A stretch of 33,767 nt of DNA from the NCBI RefSeq assembly GCF_020982545.1, contig NZ_JAJKLK010000016.1, positions 1 through 33,767 of the forward strand. Direction: 5' to 3'. Below, piece by piece: positions 9,626 to 16,839 of the stretch; the first letter of the stretch is position 1, and every line of letters starts with the position of its first letter. Source of the DNA: Streptomyces sp. MNU76. GTDB lineage: Bacteria > Actinomycetota > Actinomycetes > Streptomycetales > Streptomycetaceae. The translations under genes and the position numbers were made by a program. The notes under the pieces are model-generated. The model saw only the letters and a list, made by a program, of their open reading frames with translations. It made no database searches and was not told where the DNA came from.

Positions 9626-9832
9626 ATGAAACCGAACACCAATCTCCTGATGGGCATCGCAGAGGCAATCGCATGCGTGGCCCTCGCCGGAATCTGCGTC
9701 GCAGCAGCGGTAGACGGGGATCACATCGCCTGGCTCTTCGGCTTCGGAAGTGCGACCTTCGCGTGGGACCTGTGGCGCAGGTTCGGTAAGACGAGGGGCG
9801 AAACGGACCCGATGGCAAATCGCGAACACTGA
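9626..9832 (+). CDS. Small membrane protein, candidate immunity protein for the RHS tip
   Basis: 68 residues with two hydrophobic segments: about residues 7-29 (LLMGIAEAIACVALAGICVA) and 33-53 (IAWLFGFGSATFAWDLW). A charged tail follows. It starts 16 nt after the RHS stop with GAGAGCGAG as RBS and is closed by a strong terminator 20 bp downstream, so it is co-transcribed with the RHS gene. A small gene directly after an RHS tip is the standard position for a cognate immunity protein, and a two-helix membrane protein would suit a membrane-acting toxin. I do not recognise the family. The role is inferred only from position and topology. Confidence 0.6.
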   Translation: MKPNTNLLMGIAEAIACVALAGICVAAAVDGDHIAWLFGFGSATFAWDLWRRFGKTRGETDPMANREH

Positions 9833-9851
9833 GTCACCTGCTCCACACAAG

Positions 9852-9888
9852 ACAGGGGGCTGCCGTCAAGAAGACGGCAGCCCCCTGT
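9852..9888 (+). terminator. Terminator of the RHS operon
   Basis: A perfect 16-bp stem (ACAGGGGGCTGCCGTC at 9852-9867 with its complement at 9873-9888) and a 5-nt loop, 20 bp after the stop of the putative immunity gene. Nothing recognisable is seen between 9889 and 10046. Confidence 0.8.
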
Positions 9889-10046
9889 GCGACGATTGCA
9901 GGTCTGGTGAGCCCGTGAAGATCCAACTGTGGTCCGCAGGACGATCGGCGCGCTGCGACCCTGCCATCACGCTCCGCATGGCCCCACGCGCTGAGCGGAC
10001 TCTCGTCAGCCAGAACCTCGGCACAGGTGCTTTCGGACAGGTGAAG

Positions 10047-10235
10047 TCATAGCTTCCCGGGGCGTGGCTGGTTCAACGCACGAGTCAGTTCCCAGTTGGC
10101 GGCCCGAGCTGCTTCCAGTTCCTCCGTTCATTCCTCGATCTCGCCACTTCTCTCGGCGAGTTCCTGTTCCAACACGGCGATTCGACGCTGGAGTTGGTCG
10201 ATGTCTGGTGGCGCCGTCCCAAGCCCGGATTCACT
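10047..10235 (-). pseudogene. DUF6262 (TnpC-like) gene, 3' piece
   Basis: Read leftward from 10235, the frame begins SESGLGTAPPDIDQLQRR, runs through a coiled coil (IAVLEQELAERSGEIEE, then TEELEAARAANWELTRAL) and ends at TGA 10047-10049. It is the C-terminal half of the gene whose 5' half lies at 13264-13611. Removing the transposon 10236-13263 and one copy of the ACT repeat joins the two in frame (QAWS/ESGLG). An in-frame TGA at 10128-10130 interrupts the coiled coil, so the gene carries a second lesion besides the insertion. DUF6262 proteins accompany the paired tyrosine recombinases of Tn554-like elements. Confidence 0.75.
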
Positions 10236-10380
10236 GAGCCTTTTCCAACCTGCGGCTTGAGGCCCGGCAGTGGGCTGACAAGTGGCGAAGTCCCTGGTAG
10301 ATGGGTTCTTTCGTAACGCAACCGGTCTCCACCAGAGGCTTCGTGTGCTTGCTTACCGTCGGCCGTCGACGTGGACGTGG
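10236..10380 (+). pseudogene. Truncated left copy of the IS5-family element
   Basis: It begins with the outer inverted repeat and shares the pre-transposase region of the right copy (AGTGGGCTGAC near 10268, CCTGGTAGATGGGTT near 10294, TCTCCACCAGAGGCTTCG near 10326). It then enters the transposase start at GTG 10345 (VLAY). A one-base loss soon after breaks the frame, and the copy ends at about 10380, just before the stop codon of the reductase gene. It differs from the right copy at many positions, so the two copies are diverged relatives. Confidence 0.7.
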
Positions 10381-10384
10381 GCTG

Positions 10385-11302
10385 TCAGGAGCCCGTGGTG
10401 TGCCAGTCCTGTCCTTCGGCCCACTGCTGGAGTGTTGTCGTGGACAGGCCATGGTGGGCGGCGTGGTGGGGGCGCGCGGAGTAGCCGACGTGATCGAGCC
10501 AGACCTGGCCGGCTGCCATTCCCTCGTGGATGCGCCCGTCGAGTTCCTCCGCCTTCAGGAAGACTGCGGTGATGTCGCGGCGTGCGGCCTTGGAGAGGAC
10601 GGCCGCGATCTCGGAGAACGTCGGCGCGTCGCCGGCGAGCTCGATCTCTGCCTCGTGGAACTTCTTGGGGTCGGCCACGGCTGCGGCAACGGCGGCTCCG
10701 AAATCGTCCGCTGCGATGAGCGCCAGCGGGGTCTGCGGGCTCGCCGCGGTCAGCAGCTCGTCCTGGGCCAGGGCGGGGAACATCCACAGGACCTTGGGAG
10801 GGATGAAGTTCTCCATGTAGAAGGCGGGCTTGAAGATGGTCCAGGCGTCGAGGCCCCCGTGCCGGACCGCGTCTTCCGCGCCTTCCTTGCCGTCCCAGTA
10901 GGTCTTCTGTACCTCTGGATAGATGATGTCGGGGTGCCGGGCCCGCCATCCTGTCGCCGACACGGACGTGTGGATGATCTGGGCTACGCCGGCCCGCCTG
11001 GCCGCGGCAACGATGTTGCGGGCCTGGCGCTCTTCGGTGCCGGCCTCATCGAGGGCCGGCATCTGCATGGAGAAGACCACGTCGTGGCCGACACCGGCGG
11101 CGTCGAGCGAGGCGGTGTCGTCCATATTCCCGGCTGCGAGGGCGACGCCCTGTGCGGCGAGAGCGCGGGCAGCACCGGAAGAGGGGTCGCGGACGAACGC
11201 AGTGACGTGGTGTCCCTCCCGGAGCAGAGCCTGGACGGCGGCTCCACCCTGCATCCCCGTTGCTCCGGTGACCAGCACTCTGGCCTTGTTCTGACGCGGC
11301 AT
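10385..11302 (-). CDS. NmrA-like NAD(P)-binding short-chain reductase family protein
   Basis: 305 residues. A Rossmann nucleotide-binding motif, VLVTGATGMQGGAAVQALL, lies at residues 9-27 (GxxGxxG). HDVVFSMQMP and a late YMENFIPP are typical of the atypical SDR/NmrA family, which senses or reduces with NAD(P)H. The usual catalytic Tyr-x3-Lys pair of classical SDRs is not evident, so it may be a redox-sensing or atypical enzyme. The start is ATG 11302 with GAGGAA about 10 nt upstream. It is cargo of the composite transposon. A TetR gene lies 181 bp upstream in the same direction, with a direct repeat between them, so TetR control is likely. The substrate is unknown. Confidence 0.8.
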   Translation of the reverse strand: MPRQNKARVLVTGATGMQGGAAVQALLREGHHVTAFVRDPSSGAARALAAQGVALAAGNMDDTASLDAAGVGHDVVFSMQMPALDEAGTEERQARNIVAAARRAGVAQIIHTSVSATGWRARHPDIIYPEVQKTYWDGKEGAEDAVRHGGLDAWTIFKPAFYMENFIPPKVLWMFPALAQDELLTAASPQTPLALIAADDFGAAVAAAVADPKKFHEAEIELAGDAPTFSEIAAVLSKAARRDITAVFLKAEELDGRIHEGMAAGQVWLDHVGYSARPHHAAHHGLSTTTLQQWAEGQDWHTTGS

Positions 11303-11377
11303 GGCCCCGGGTTCCTCTCGGTTCGACAGGTGTAGGTGTCAGGCGGGCGTGAGAGCCCGACAACTAGAGACCCTACA

Positions 11378-11402
11378 GTATCGAGTCGGAGTGGTATCGA
11401 GT
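11378..11402 (-). promoter_or_regulatory. Direct-repeat operator candidate before the reductase gene
   Basis: GTATCGAGT occurs twice, at 11378-11386 and 11394-11402, 16 bp apart in direct orientation, in the short gap between the TetR gene and the reductase gene. The pair lies about 75-100 bp upstream of the reductase start. This suits binding by the neighbouring TetR protein, although TetR sites are more often palindromic. No clear -10/-35 pair was assigned. Confidence 0.4.
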
Positions 11403-11483
11403 TGTGGAATCCGGCGTGCCGCAGGCGGCCGGCACGCGGCCGTGAGGCCCCGGCACACAAAGGCAAGGCCGGTGACGACGGCT

Positions 11484-12134
11484 TCAGGCGGTAGGGGCAC
11501 CGCCGATCAGAGGCAGGAGAACCTGGTCCACCAGGCGCACGACGCCATCGGCATCGAGGACGGCACCGAGCAGGGGCTCCTGCAGCACCATCAGGGAGAT
11601 GACGGCCGCGATCTCCAGCCTGCCGGGCGACAGCAGATGGGCGACCCTGTCCGCGCTGATCTCTCCGCGCTCCCGGGCACGGTGAAGGCAGGCGGCGATC
11701 CCCTGCCGCTGCCCCACGACATAGCGATCACGCATGGTGTCGGCGATCTGGGGGTGAGAAGCGGTGGCGGCGGCCAGGACAGCCGAAAAGCGACGGCCCC
11801 GGGGCTCAAGGCAGGCGGAGCTGCACGTCAGTGTGGCGATCAGGTCATCACGCAAGGTCTCGGCGGTCGCCGCCTCAGCCGGGGCCGAGGGAAGCATGAG
11901 GCTTTCCAGCGCGTCGGCGACCAGGTCCTCGCGGGAGGCCCAGCGACGGTAGACGGTGGCCTTGGCGACCTTTGCGCGTGCGGCCACCGCACTCATGGTG
12001 AGATCCGCATACCCGCTCTCGACGATCAGGTCCAGGACCGCCTCGATGATGCTGCTGTCCCGCGCCACGTCACGGGCGGGCCCGAAGGCGCCGCTGGGAC
12101 GCTGGCGTCCAGTGGGGCGTGTTGTCCTACTCAT
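11484..12134 (-). CDS. TetR/AcrR-family transcriptional regulator
   Basis: About 216 residues from ATG 12134. The N-terminal helix-turn-helix is clear: SSIIEAVLDLIVESGYADLT, then MSAVAARAKVAKATVYRRW with the signature TVYRRW. The C-terminal ligand-binding half resembles the TetR_C type with conserved PRGRRFSAVL. The frame is open to GTG 12185, but the first 17 residues of that version look unlike a TetR N-terminus. No Shine-Dalgarno precedes ATG 12134. A TACGGT box ends 7 nt upstream, so a leaderless transcript is possible. It probably represses the downstream reductase gene, and both are transposon cargo. The 240 bp between 12134 and the right IS copy hold nothing recognised. Confidence 0.85.
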   Translation of the reverse strand: MSRTTRPTGRQRPSGAFGPARDVARDSSIIEAVLDLIVESGYADLTMSAVAARAKVAKATVYRRWASREDLVADALESLMLPSAPAEAATAETLRDDLIATLTCSSACLEPRGRRFSAVLAAATASHPQIADTMRDRYVVGQRQGIAACLHRARERGEISADRVAHLLSPGRLEIAAVISLMVLQEPLLGAVLDADGVVRLVDQVLLPLIGGAPTA

Positions 12135-12373
12135 GCGCAAGACCGTACGACATCGGTTTCCGCGACTGGCGCGACCTCCCGCCACACTGGAATTACGACA
12201 GGGCGGCGCGAGACACGGAGCAGGAGCAGGGAGAGTTGGCCACCGGCACGCTGGATCCAGACTGTGCGTGCATGGGCAAACTGTTCCCGGAGAGCTTGAT
12301 CACCGCCACCGACAGCGTCGTGGACGTGCTCAAAAAGGATCTCTCATCGCTCCAAGGCGGATCCGACGACCGT

Positions 12374-13263
12374 GGGCCCTCGTCCAACCGGACGGCCGGA
12401 ACGGTCAGTTGGGCTGACAGACCGATGAAGCCCTGGTAGATGGGTTTTCGACCAAGAAGAACCGTCTCCACCAGGGGATTCGCGTGCTTGTCTACTCGTC
12501 CGGGCTGGACGTGTCCAGCTCTGCCCTGCGCTTCCTGTCCGCCAAGCTCCGCCGGCACCGCCAGGAGCGCGGTACTCGCTGGCGTCGCCTGAGCCCGGGC
12601 CGGCAGGCACTGCTCACTCTCGCCCACCTCCGCAATGGTCATCCGTATGCCCAACTCGCGGCCGGGTTCGGCATCGGGACCACGACCGCATACCGGTACA
12701 TCGCCGAGGCCGTAGACATGCTGGCCGCCCTCGCCCCGAGCCTTGCCGAGGCGGCCCGGACCGCATCGACGAAGGCATTCGTACTGCTGGACGGGACCCT
12801 GCTGCCGATCGACCGGATCGCCGCGGACCGGCCCTTCTACTCCGGAAAGCACAAGAAGCACGGAATGAACGTGCAGATCCTGGCCGATCCGTCCGGGCGG
12901 CTACTGTGGGCCTCGTCGGCACTGCCCGGGGCCGTCCACGACGTCCGTGCGGCCCGCGAGCACGGCATCATCGACGCGCTTGCCGAGGCCGGTGTCAACT
13001 GCTGGGCCGACAAGGGCTACCAGGGCGCCGGAGGCACGGTCCGTGTTCCTTATCGCGGCCGGTGGGAAACGCTTTCTGCCGGGCAGCAGGCCGTCAATCG
13101 ATCCCACGCCAAGATCCGGGCGCTCGTCGAACAAGCCGTCGCCACCCTCAAGTCCTGGCGGCGCCTCCGCAAAATCCGTTGCTCGACCACTCGCATCACG
13201 GACCTCGTCCAGGCCGTCCTCTGCCTGCATCAGGCCAGCTCAGCTTGAGGATGGAAAACGCTC
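12374..13263 (+). mobile_element. IS5-family insertion sequence (right copy)
   Basis: About 890 bp with one transposase gene. The right inverted repeat is intact (13263 inward, overlapping the transposase stop). The left end at 12374 (GGGCCCTCGTCCAACC) is a degraded relative of the outer repeat GAGCCTTTTCCAACC, placed at the same distance from the shared AGTTGGGCTGAC motif as in the left copy. The decayed inner end may explain why the larger unit, using the outer end at 10236, was mobilised. Confidence 0.7.
12484..13248 (+). CDS. IS5-family transposase (HTH_Tnp_4 / DDE_Tnp_4 type)
   Basis: 254 residues from GTG 12484, with AGGGG 6 nt upstream. It has an N-terminal helix-turn-helix (LRNGHPYAQLAAGFGIGTTT at 49-68, then YRYIAEAV) and a DDE catalytic domain. 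Likely catalytic residues are Asp103 in VLLDGTLLPID, Asp153 in GAVHDVRAA and Glu216 in IRALVEQAVATLK. The ADKGYQGAG motif before the Glu region is typical. The length is normal for the family and no frameshift is seen, so it is probably active. The stop codon lies inside the right inverted repeat. Confidence 0.9.
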   Translation: MLVYSSGLDVSSSALRFLSAKLRRHRQERGTRWRRLSPGRQALLTLAHLRNGHPYAQLAAGFGIGTTTAYRYIAEAVDMLAALAPSLAEAARTASTKAFVLLDGTLLPIDRIAADRPFYSGKHKKHGMNVQILADPSGRLLWASSALPGAVHDVRAAREHGIIDALAEAGVNCWADKGYQGAGGTVRVPYRGRWETLSAGQQAVNRSHAKIRALVEQAVATLKSWRRLRKIRCSTTRITDLVQAVLCLHQASSA

Positions 13264-13611
13264 ACTCCATGCCTGCTCGCCGAGCTGCGCGGAAAGCCGC
13301 TTCTCCAACTGGCGCACCCGTGCGACGAGACGGATATTCCGCTCCAGCGAGTTGGCCAGGTCGGCCTGCAAGGAGGCTCGGCTGACGGCAGCCAGTCGAC
13401 CTTCCTCGACTGGCGTACTGGCAGCGGCGTGAACGCGTTCGAGCAGATCACGGTGACGGTAGAGGAAGCTTCGGTCGACACGGGCGGCGCGAGCGAGGCC
13501 GGAGCCAGTGATGTCGTCTCCGGTCCGCAGGGCTGCGTCCAGGGCCTTGATCACTCGGTCGCGGCGCCGTGCGGAGTCGGCTCGCTTGCCGTCGATCATG
13601 CTGGAGGTCAT
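13264..13611 (-). pseudogene. DUF6262 (TnpC-like) gene, 5' piece
   Basis: It starts at ATG 13611 with GGGAGG 6 nt upstream (ATG 13599 is a second choice). It encodes DGKRADSARRRDRVIKALDA, a helix-turn-helix-like stretch (ITGSGLARAARVDRSFLYRH), and RASLQADLANSLERNIRLV leading into a coiled coil. This is the N-terminal part of a DUF6262 protein, the small partner of paired tyrosine recombinases in Tn554-like elements. The transposon interrupts it at 13263, after which the frame runs 8 foreign residues to a stop at 13240. The 3' half is at 10047-10235. The ATG overlaps a stop codon of an upstream frame (ATGA), suggesting it was translationally coupled to a recombinase gene now mostly lost. Confidence 0.8.
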
Positions 13612-13844
13612 CCAATCCTCCCAGAGCGGAGGTCGGGTAGTGGCTGCCTCACCTTCGGCAGGCCGAGCGAGACGACGCTCGCCCGCGTTCTGCGGACAAC
13701 GGTCACGGCCTGCTGGATCTGCGCCCGGTCCGTCTCATTTGACTTGACAGGTCCCGGTACGGCAGGTCGTCGAACCTTACCTACGGAACGAAGGGCCACA
13801 GTGCCAGAGGCAGGAGCAGTTACTTCAACTTCCACATCAACCAC
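13608..13844 (-). other. Open frame overlapping the DUF6262 start, possible recombinase tail
   Basis: A minus-strand frame ends RQPLPDLRSGRIG with its TGA overlapping the DUF6262 ATG. In Tn554-like units the gene in this position is a tyrosine recombinase. The last ~30 residues could be its C-terminus, but no catalytic box is visible and the upstream part is not recognisable. At best a remnant. Confidence 0.25.
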
Positions 13845-13858
13845 GTGAGGTTCCGGCA

Positions 13859-14221
13859 GTGGGGACGATACCGATAGACCGCGTGTCCTGGCCGGAGGAC
13901 GGCAGGATCGGTCGGATCACCGCAGGCGAGTACGCAGGGCTGTACCTGCTTCTCGCTGTGGAGATCAACAACTCCTGGGCCTTCTACATCAGTGAGGACC
14001 CGAGAACCGGCGAAGTCGACCAGCTCAAAGCGGACGACTTCTGGGCCACCGACGAGGACACACCTCTGCTGGTCGAGGAGATGGCGGTGGAATGGGCAGA
14101 CGAGTCGCAGGACGCGGCACTGGAAAAGGAGATCTTCGATATCCGCGGCGAATGGCACAAACGGCGCCGTAGAAACACCTTGATTCGGTCACTGTTCCGG
14201 CGTCCAGGACATCGAGCCTGA
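13859..14221 (+). CDS. Hypothetical acidic protein, 120 residues
   Basis: GTG start at 13859 with GAGG about 8 nt upstream. The sequence is soluble and acidic, with aromatic motifs (AGEYAGLYLLLAVEINNSWA, then FYISEDPRTG; DFWATDED; MAVEWADES), and has a basic tail (HKRRRRNTLIRSLFRRPG). There is no signal peptide or membrane segment. I do not recognise a family. The small size, acidic character and solitary position among RHS and transposon debris resemble orphan immunity proteins, but that is only an analogy. It stands alone: the genes on either side are remnants. Confidence 0.6.
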   Translation: MGTIPIDRVSWPEDGRIGRITAGEYAGLYLLLAVEINNSWAFYISEDPRTGEVDQLKADDFWATDEDTPLLVEEMAVEWADESQDAALEKEIFDIRGEWHKRRRRNTLIRSLFRRPGHRA

Positions 14222-14479
14222 TCATCTGGGCCACCGGCCGGAGCGACCCTCCTGCCGGTGGCACTACTCATGGATTCCGCTCCGCAGGGGCCGGGTGTCG
14301 GCGCTCACGTAATTGGCCCAACGGTCGCTCGTCGTGCCCCAGGGGAGCGCGAGCGAATTTCATTCGTCGTTCCCGTCGCGGATCCGGTGAGTGCGTGGCA
14401 ACAGCGGCAGCTGGGAGAGGCTGGACGGTCTCTCGCTTCACTCCCGGGCTCACGTCGGCCAGTGGCCAGCACGGCCCTG

Positions 14480-14838
14480 CGACGCAGCGGGACGACGAGC
14501 GCAGGCTGGAGCAATTACGTGAGCGTCCACAGCCGGGCGACCTGGAGATCCTGATCGTGATGTACGCCGACTACGACGTCACCTACCTCTCCCACGCTGT
14601 GGCCGACCTGCCGGTCGTGCTGGTCGGGCGTCGGCGCTCGGACCGGGTCATGCGTCCGCTGGGGCTTCGCAACGTCTGCGCGACGGCGGCCCGCCCGTCG
14701 GCCGCACCGAAACAGTCCAAGCCGGGCCAGGGACGGCCGCCCGGCCCGAAGAACAAGCACCGGGCCAAGCGCCACGACGTCGGCAAGACCGTCAAACGTG
14801 CCGAGTCGATCAAAAAACACCAAGCCCGCCGAGGATGA
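14480..14838 (+). pseudogene. Remnant of an IS701-like transposase
   Basis: It encodes PGDLEILIVMYADYDVTYLS and LPVVLVGRRRSDRVMR, a segment typical of the DDE core of IS701-like actinobacterial transposases. It then jumps to a C-terminal tail (QGRPPGPKNKHRAKRHDVGK, then TVKRAESIKKHQ) characteristic of the same proteins. The N-terminal third and the middle, including later catalytic residues, are deleted. The frame is open from 14395, but the first ~30 residues do not look native. Non-functional. The 14222-14480 stretch holds no other gene. Confidence 0.65.
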
Positions 14839-14847
14839 ACGCCAAGC

Positions 14848-15675
14848 TCATCCGATCAGGGCAACGGGGGCGTCCCAGGCGTTGCGGTCGACGGTGATGG
14901 TGTGGCCGCCGCGGGTCTCCTTGCTGTTGACCATGTACTGGTGGGCGCGGCTGTGGTTGGTGTACAGCTTGGGATCCCAGGGCCAGTCGGCGGTGGTGGT
15001 GTTCTTGTTGTTCCACAGCGCGTACCAGAGGTTGCCCGGCAGGTCGGTCCGGTCCTTCGCGGTGGCGATGGCCTTGGCGCTGGAGCTGCTGAAGCCGTAG
15101 AGACCGGCGCGGTATGTCTTCGCCCGCAGGGTCTTGGTGAAGGAGCGTACGTACGTCAGAGTGGCGTCGTTGCACGCCTTGTTCGTGATGTCGTACGACT
15201 CCATGTTGAGGTAGATGGGGCTGCCTGGCTTCATGCCGAGGGCGGTAGCCTTGGCGATCGCGTCCTTGGCGTTGCTCGCCCCGAGACTGGCTGCCGTGGA
15301 GGCGGTGAACCTTTCTGGGTTCCTGCTGGTCTGGCAGGGCGGCTGGGCTCCGACGTAGAGCGGGATGAGCTTGAAGCCGACGGCGCTGACCGACTTCACC
15401 CAGGCCGCGGTGAGGTTGGGCTGGGCACAGCCGCGGTTCTTGCCGCCGATGTAGACGGCCGCGGCGCCGTAGAAGCCGGTGTTCCAAGCCTTCATCGCGG
15501 CGAGGGAGGGTGCCGTGCAGGTGTCGAATGCCCGGCCCGTGTATGTCTTCTGCGCAGGCCAGCTCGTGGCGGCCATGGAGGTCTGCGCCGCGATCCCGGC
15601 GCCAGCGACTACGACAACGCCGGTCGCGGCCCACGCGATGTAACGGCCTCTCTTGGACAGCCGGTGACTGGACAT
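14848..15675 (-). CDS. Secreted DUF1906 glycoside-hydrolase-like protein
   Basis: About 275 residues from ATG 15675. It has a basic N-terminus (RLSKRGRYI) and a hydrophobic signal segment (AWAATGVVVVAGAGIAAQTS) with probable cleavage after AQTSMAA, so it is exported. The mature part matches the DUF1906 (Rv2525c-like) TIM-barrel family: GRAFDTCTAPSLAAMKAW at the start, FYGAAAVYIGGKNRGC, KLIPLYVGAQ and GSPIYLNMESYD. Four Cys probably form disulfides. Members bind or act on cell-wall polysaccharide, but activity is mostly undefined. A frame extension to 15729 is possible. It is a single-gene unit ending 10 bp from the transposase remnant. Confidence 0.85.
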   Translation of the reverse strand: MSSHRLSKRGRYIAWAATGVVVVAGAGIAAQTSMAATSWPAQKTYTGRAFDTCTAPSLAAMKAWNTGFYGAAAVYIGGKNRGCAQPNLTAAWVKSVSAVGFKLIPLYVGAQPPCQTSRNPERFTASTAASLGASNAKDAIAKATALGMKPGSPIYLNMESYDITNKACNDATLTYVRSFTKTLRAKTYRAGLYGFSSSSAKAIATAKDRTDLPGNLWYALWNNKNTTTADWPWDPKLYTNHSRAHQYMVNSKETRGGHTITVDRNAWDAPVALIG

Positions 15676-16244
15676 TCCCACCCCATTCGGATCACGGCCC
15701 GCAGCCGCGCTTGGTGCACCGGAAGGCATGCGCGAGGTGACACACCATGAGGTGTGGCTGCAGCGTTCGGCGCTTTCTACGGCGGCGGTAGAGCTCCGGC
15801 AGTCGGAGCGTTCTGCACCCTATCCAAGACCTGTCCGCTGATTGGTGGCGGAGGGTGGCAACGCTGGGTTCGATGGCCTCCGCGCAGCTGACGGTGGGCT
15901 TCGAGATCCTGGTCTCGAAGCCCACCGTCGAGAAAGTGCGGTTTTCGGTGGGCCGTCCGACCCGGGCGCGGACGGTGGGATCGCGTCGAGCGCAAGGAGC
16001 AGCTGAGCGAAGTCGCTACGGTTGCCGGCGGTCGGCAGGACCGCAGCTTTCCTTGTGCGCCGGCGTGTTCCGCCGGCCAGCGTACTGACGCGGGGGTGGC
16101 GGGGCGGGCAGTGACGTGCCGTGCGTCCAGCGGCGTGCCGTAGCCCCTCCGCCGGTAGAGGCGCGCGACGCAGCGGAGGGGACGCCGGCCCGGTGTGGGG
16201 GCAACGTCTCGTGGGGCAGGGGGCTCTCCGGTAGCTGCCGGCGG
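15676..16244. other. Gene-free stretch of about 570 bp
   Basis: No supported gene. It contains the promoter side of the DUF1906 gene, a very strong hairpin at 15890-15929, and a GC-rich segment beyond the stop of the HD gene. Several short open frames here lack ribosome sites and recognisable content. Confidence 0.5.
15890..15929. terminator. Perfect 17-bp hairpin
   Basis: GACGGTGGGCTTCGAGA (15890-15906) and its exact complement (15913-15929) flank a 6-nt loop. It is followed by partly similar bases (GTCGAG, then GGTGGGC near 15948). It lies about 315 bp beyond the stop of the HD gene, far for its terminator, and could instead be the relic of a mobile-element end. Confidence 0.5.
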
Positions 16245-16826
16245 TCAGCGCTGCTTCTCCCCGAGGGCTGCGCGCAGCCAGTCCAGAGAACCGGTCGCCA
16301 GGACCGCGTCGGCGAGTTCGTTGGCCGATTTCGTGGTGAGTCGGCCGCGGCTGTTGTCGATCCAACGCTGGGCGTGCTCGTAGCCCTGGGCCTTGTACTC
16401 GACGCCCTGGATCATGCACTCCAGCTTGTCGGCGTCCCGGGCACAGATGGCCTCCTGGGACTCCTTGGCCTCGTACTCGGCAACGAGTTCGCGCACTGCG
16501 GAGGCCAGGACCTCGGGCATGCCCGCGACCTGGTCGTCGGTGACCGCGCGCGGGTCCGCCTGAGGCGCGTACTTCTTGCCCAGGTGGTTCACGTCCCCGG
16601 TGCGCGTCTCCTGCGAGTCGTGCCACACCGCCAGGTAGGCGGCCCGCGCGGGGTCGGCGCCTTCGAGCTTCGCGATGATCGTCGCGAGGAGAGCGGTGCG
16701 CCAGGAGTGCTCCGCGACTGACTCCGGATCGCGTACGCCGGCCATCCACCAGCCGGTGCGCTTGGTCTGCTTCAGCGTCCCCGCCTCGTAAAGGAAACGC
16801 GCTACCGCGGTCAGGTCTTCGGCCAC
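16245..16826 (-). CDS. HD-domain phosphohydrolase (YfbR/HDDC2-like)
   Basis: 193 residues from GTG 16826, preceded by GAGGAG at good spacing. The frame is open further, but that extra stretch overlaps the upstream gene and has no RBS. Metal-binding HD signature: His40 in ESVAEHSWRTALLA, His69-Asp70 in VWHDSQE, and a later Asp in DADKLECMIQG. The family hydrolyses (deoxy)nucleoside monophosphates. It starts 13 nt after the stop of the XRE regulator, so the two form an operon transcribed away from the RiPP genes. A 103-bp near-copy of its 3' part lies at 724-826 beside an integrase remnant, suggesting this gene type travels with mobile elements. Confidence 0.85.
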   Translation of the reverse strand: MAEDLTAVARFLYEAGTLKQTKRTGWWMAGVRDPESVAEHSWRTALLATIIAKLEGADPARAAYLAVWHDSQETRTGDVNHLGKKYAPQADPRAVTDDQVAGMPEVLASAVRELVAEYEAKESQEAICARDADKLECMIQGVEYKAQGYEHAQRWIDNSRGRLTTKSANELADAVLATGSLDWLRAALGEKQR

Positions 16827-16839
16827 CGTCGGACTCCTC

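Larger units (their letters stand above)
10236..13263. mobile_element. Composite IS5-family transposon carrying an NmrA-like reductase and a TetR regulator
   Basis: The outer ends are matching inverted repeats: GAGCCTTTTCCAACCT at 10236-10251 and, on the opposite strand, GAGCGTTTTCCATCCT from 13263 inward (14 of 16 match). The element is flanked by a 3-bp direct repeat ACT (10233-10235 and 13264-13266). It splits a DUF6262 gene whose frame is exactly restored when the element and one repeat are removed. Inside, in order: a truncated left IS copy, the reductase and regulator genes (minus strand), and a near-complete right IS copy with an intact transposase. The outer repeats of two same-orientation IS copies apparently moved as one unit. 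Confidence 0.75.

Noticed and set aside
10301..11335. A 344-residue plus-strand frame over the reductase gene
   Set aside because: Shadow of the reductase. The minus strand has the Rossmann motif and a ribosome site.
14258..14554. A 98-residue plus-strand frame
   Set aside because: No ribosome site or recognisable content, and it overlaps the transposase remnant in another frame.
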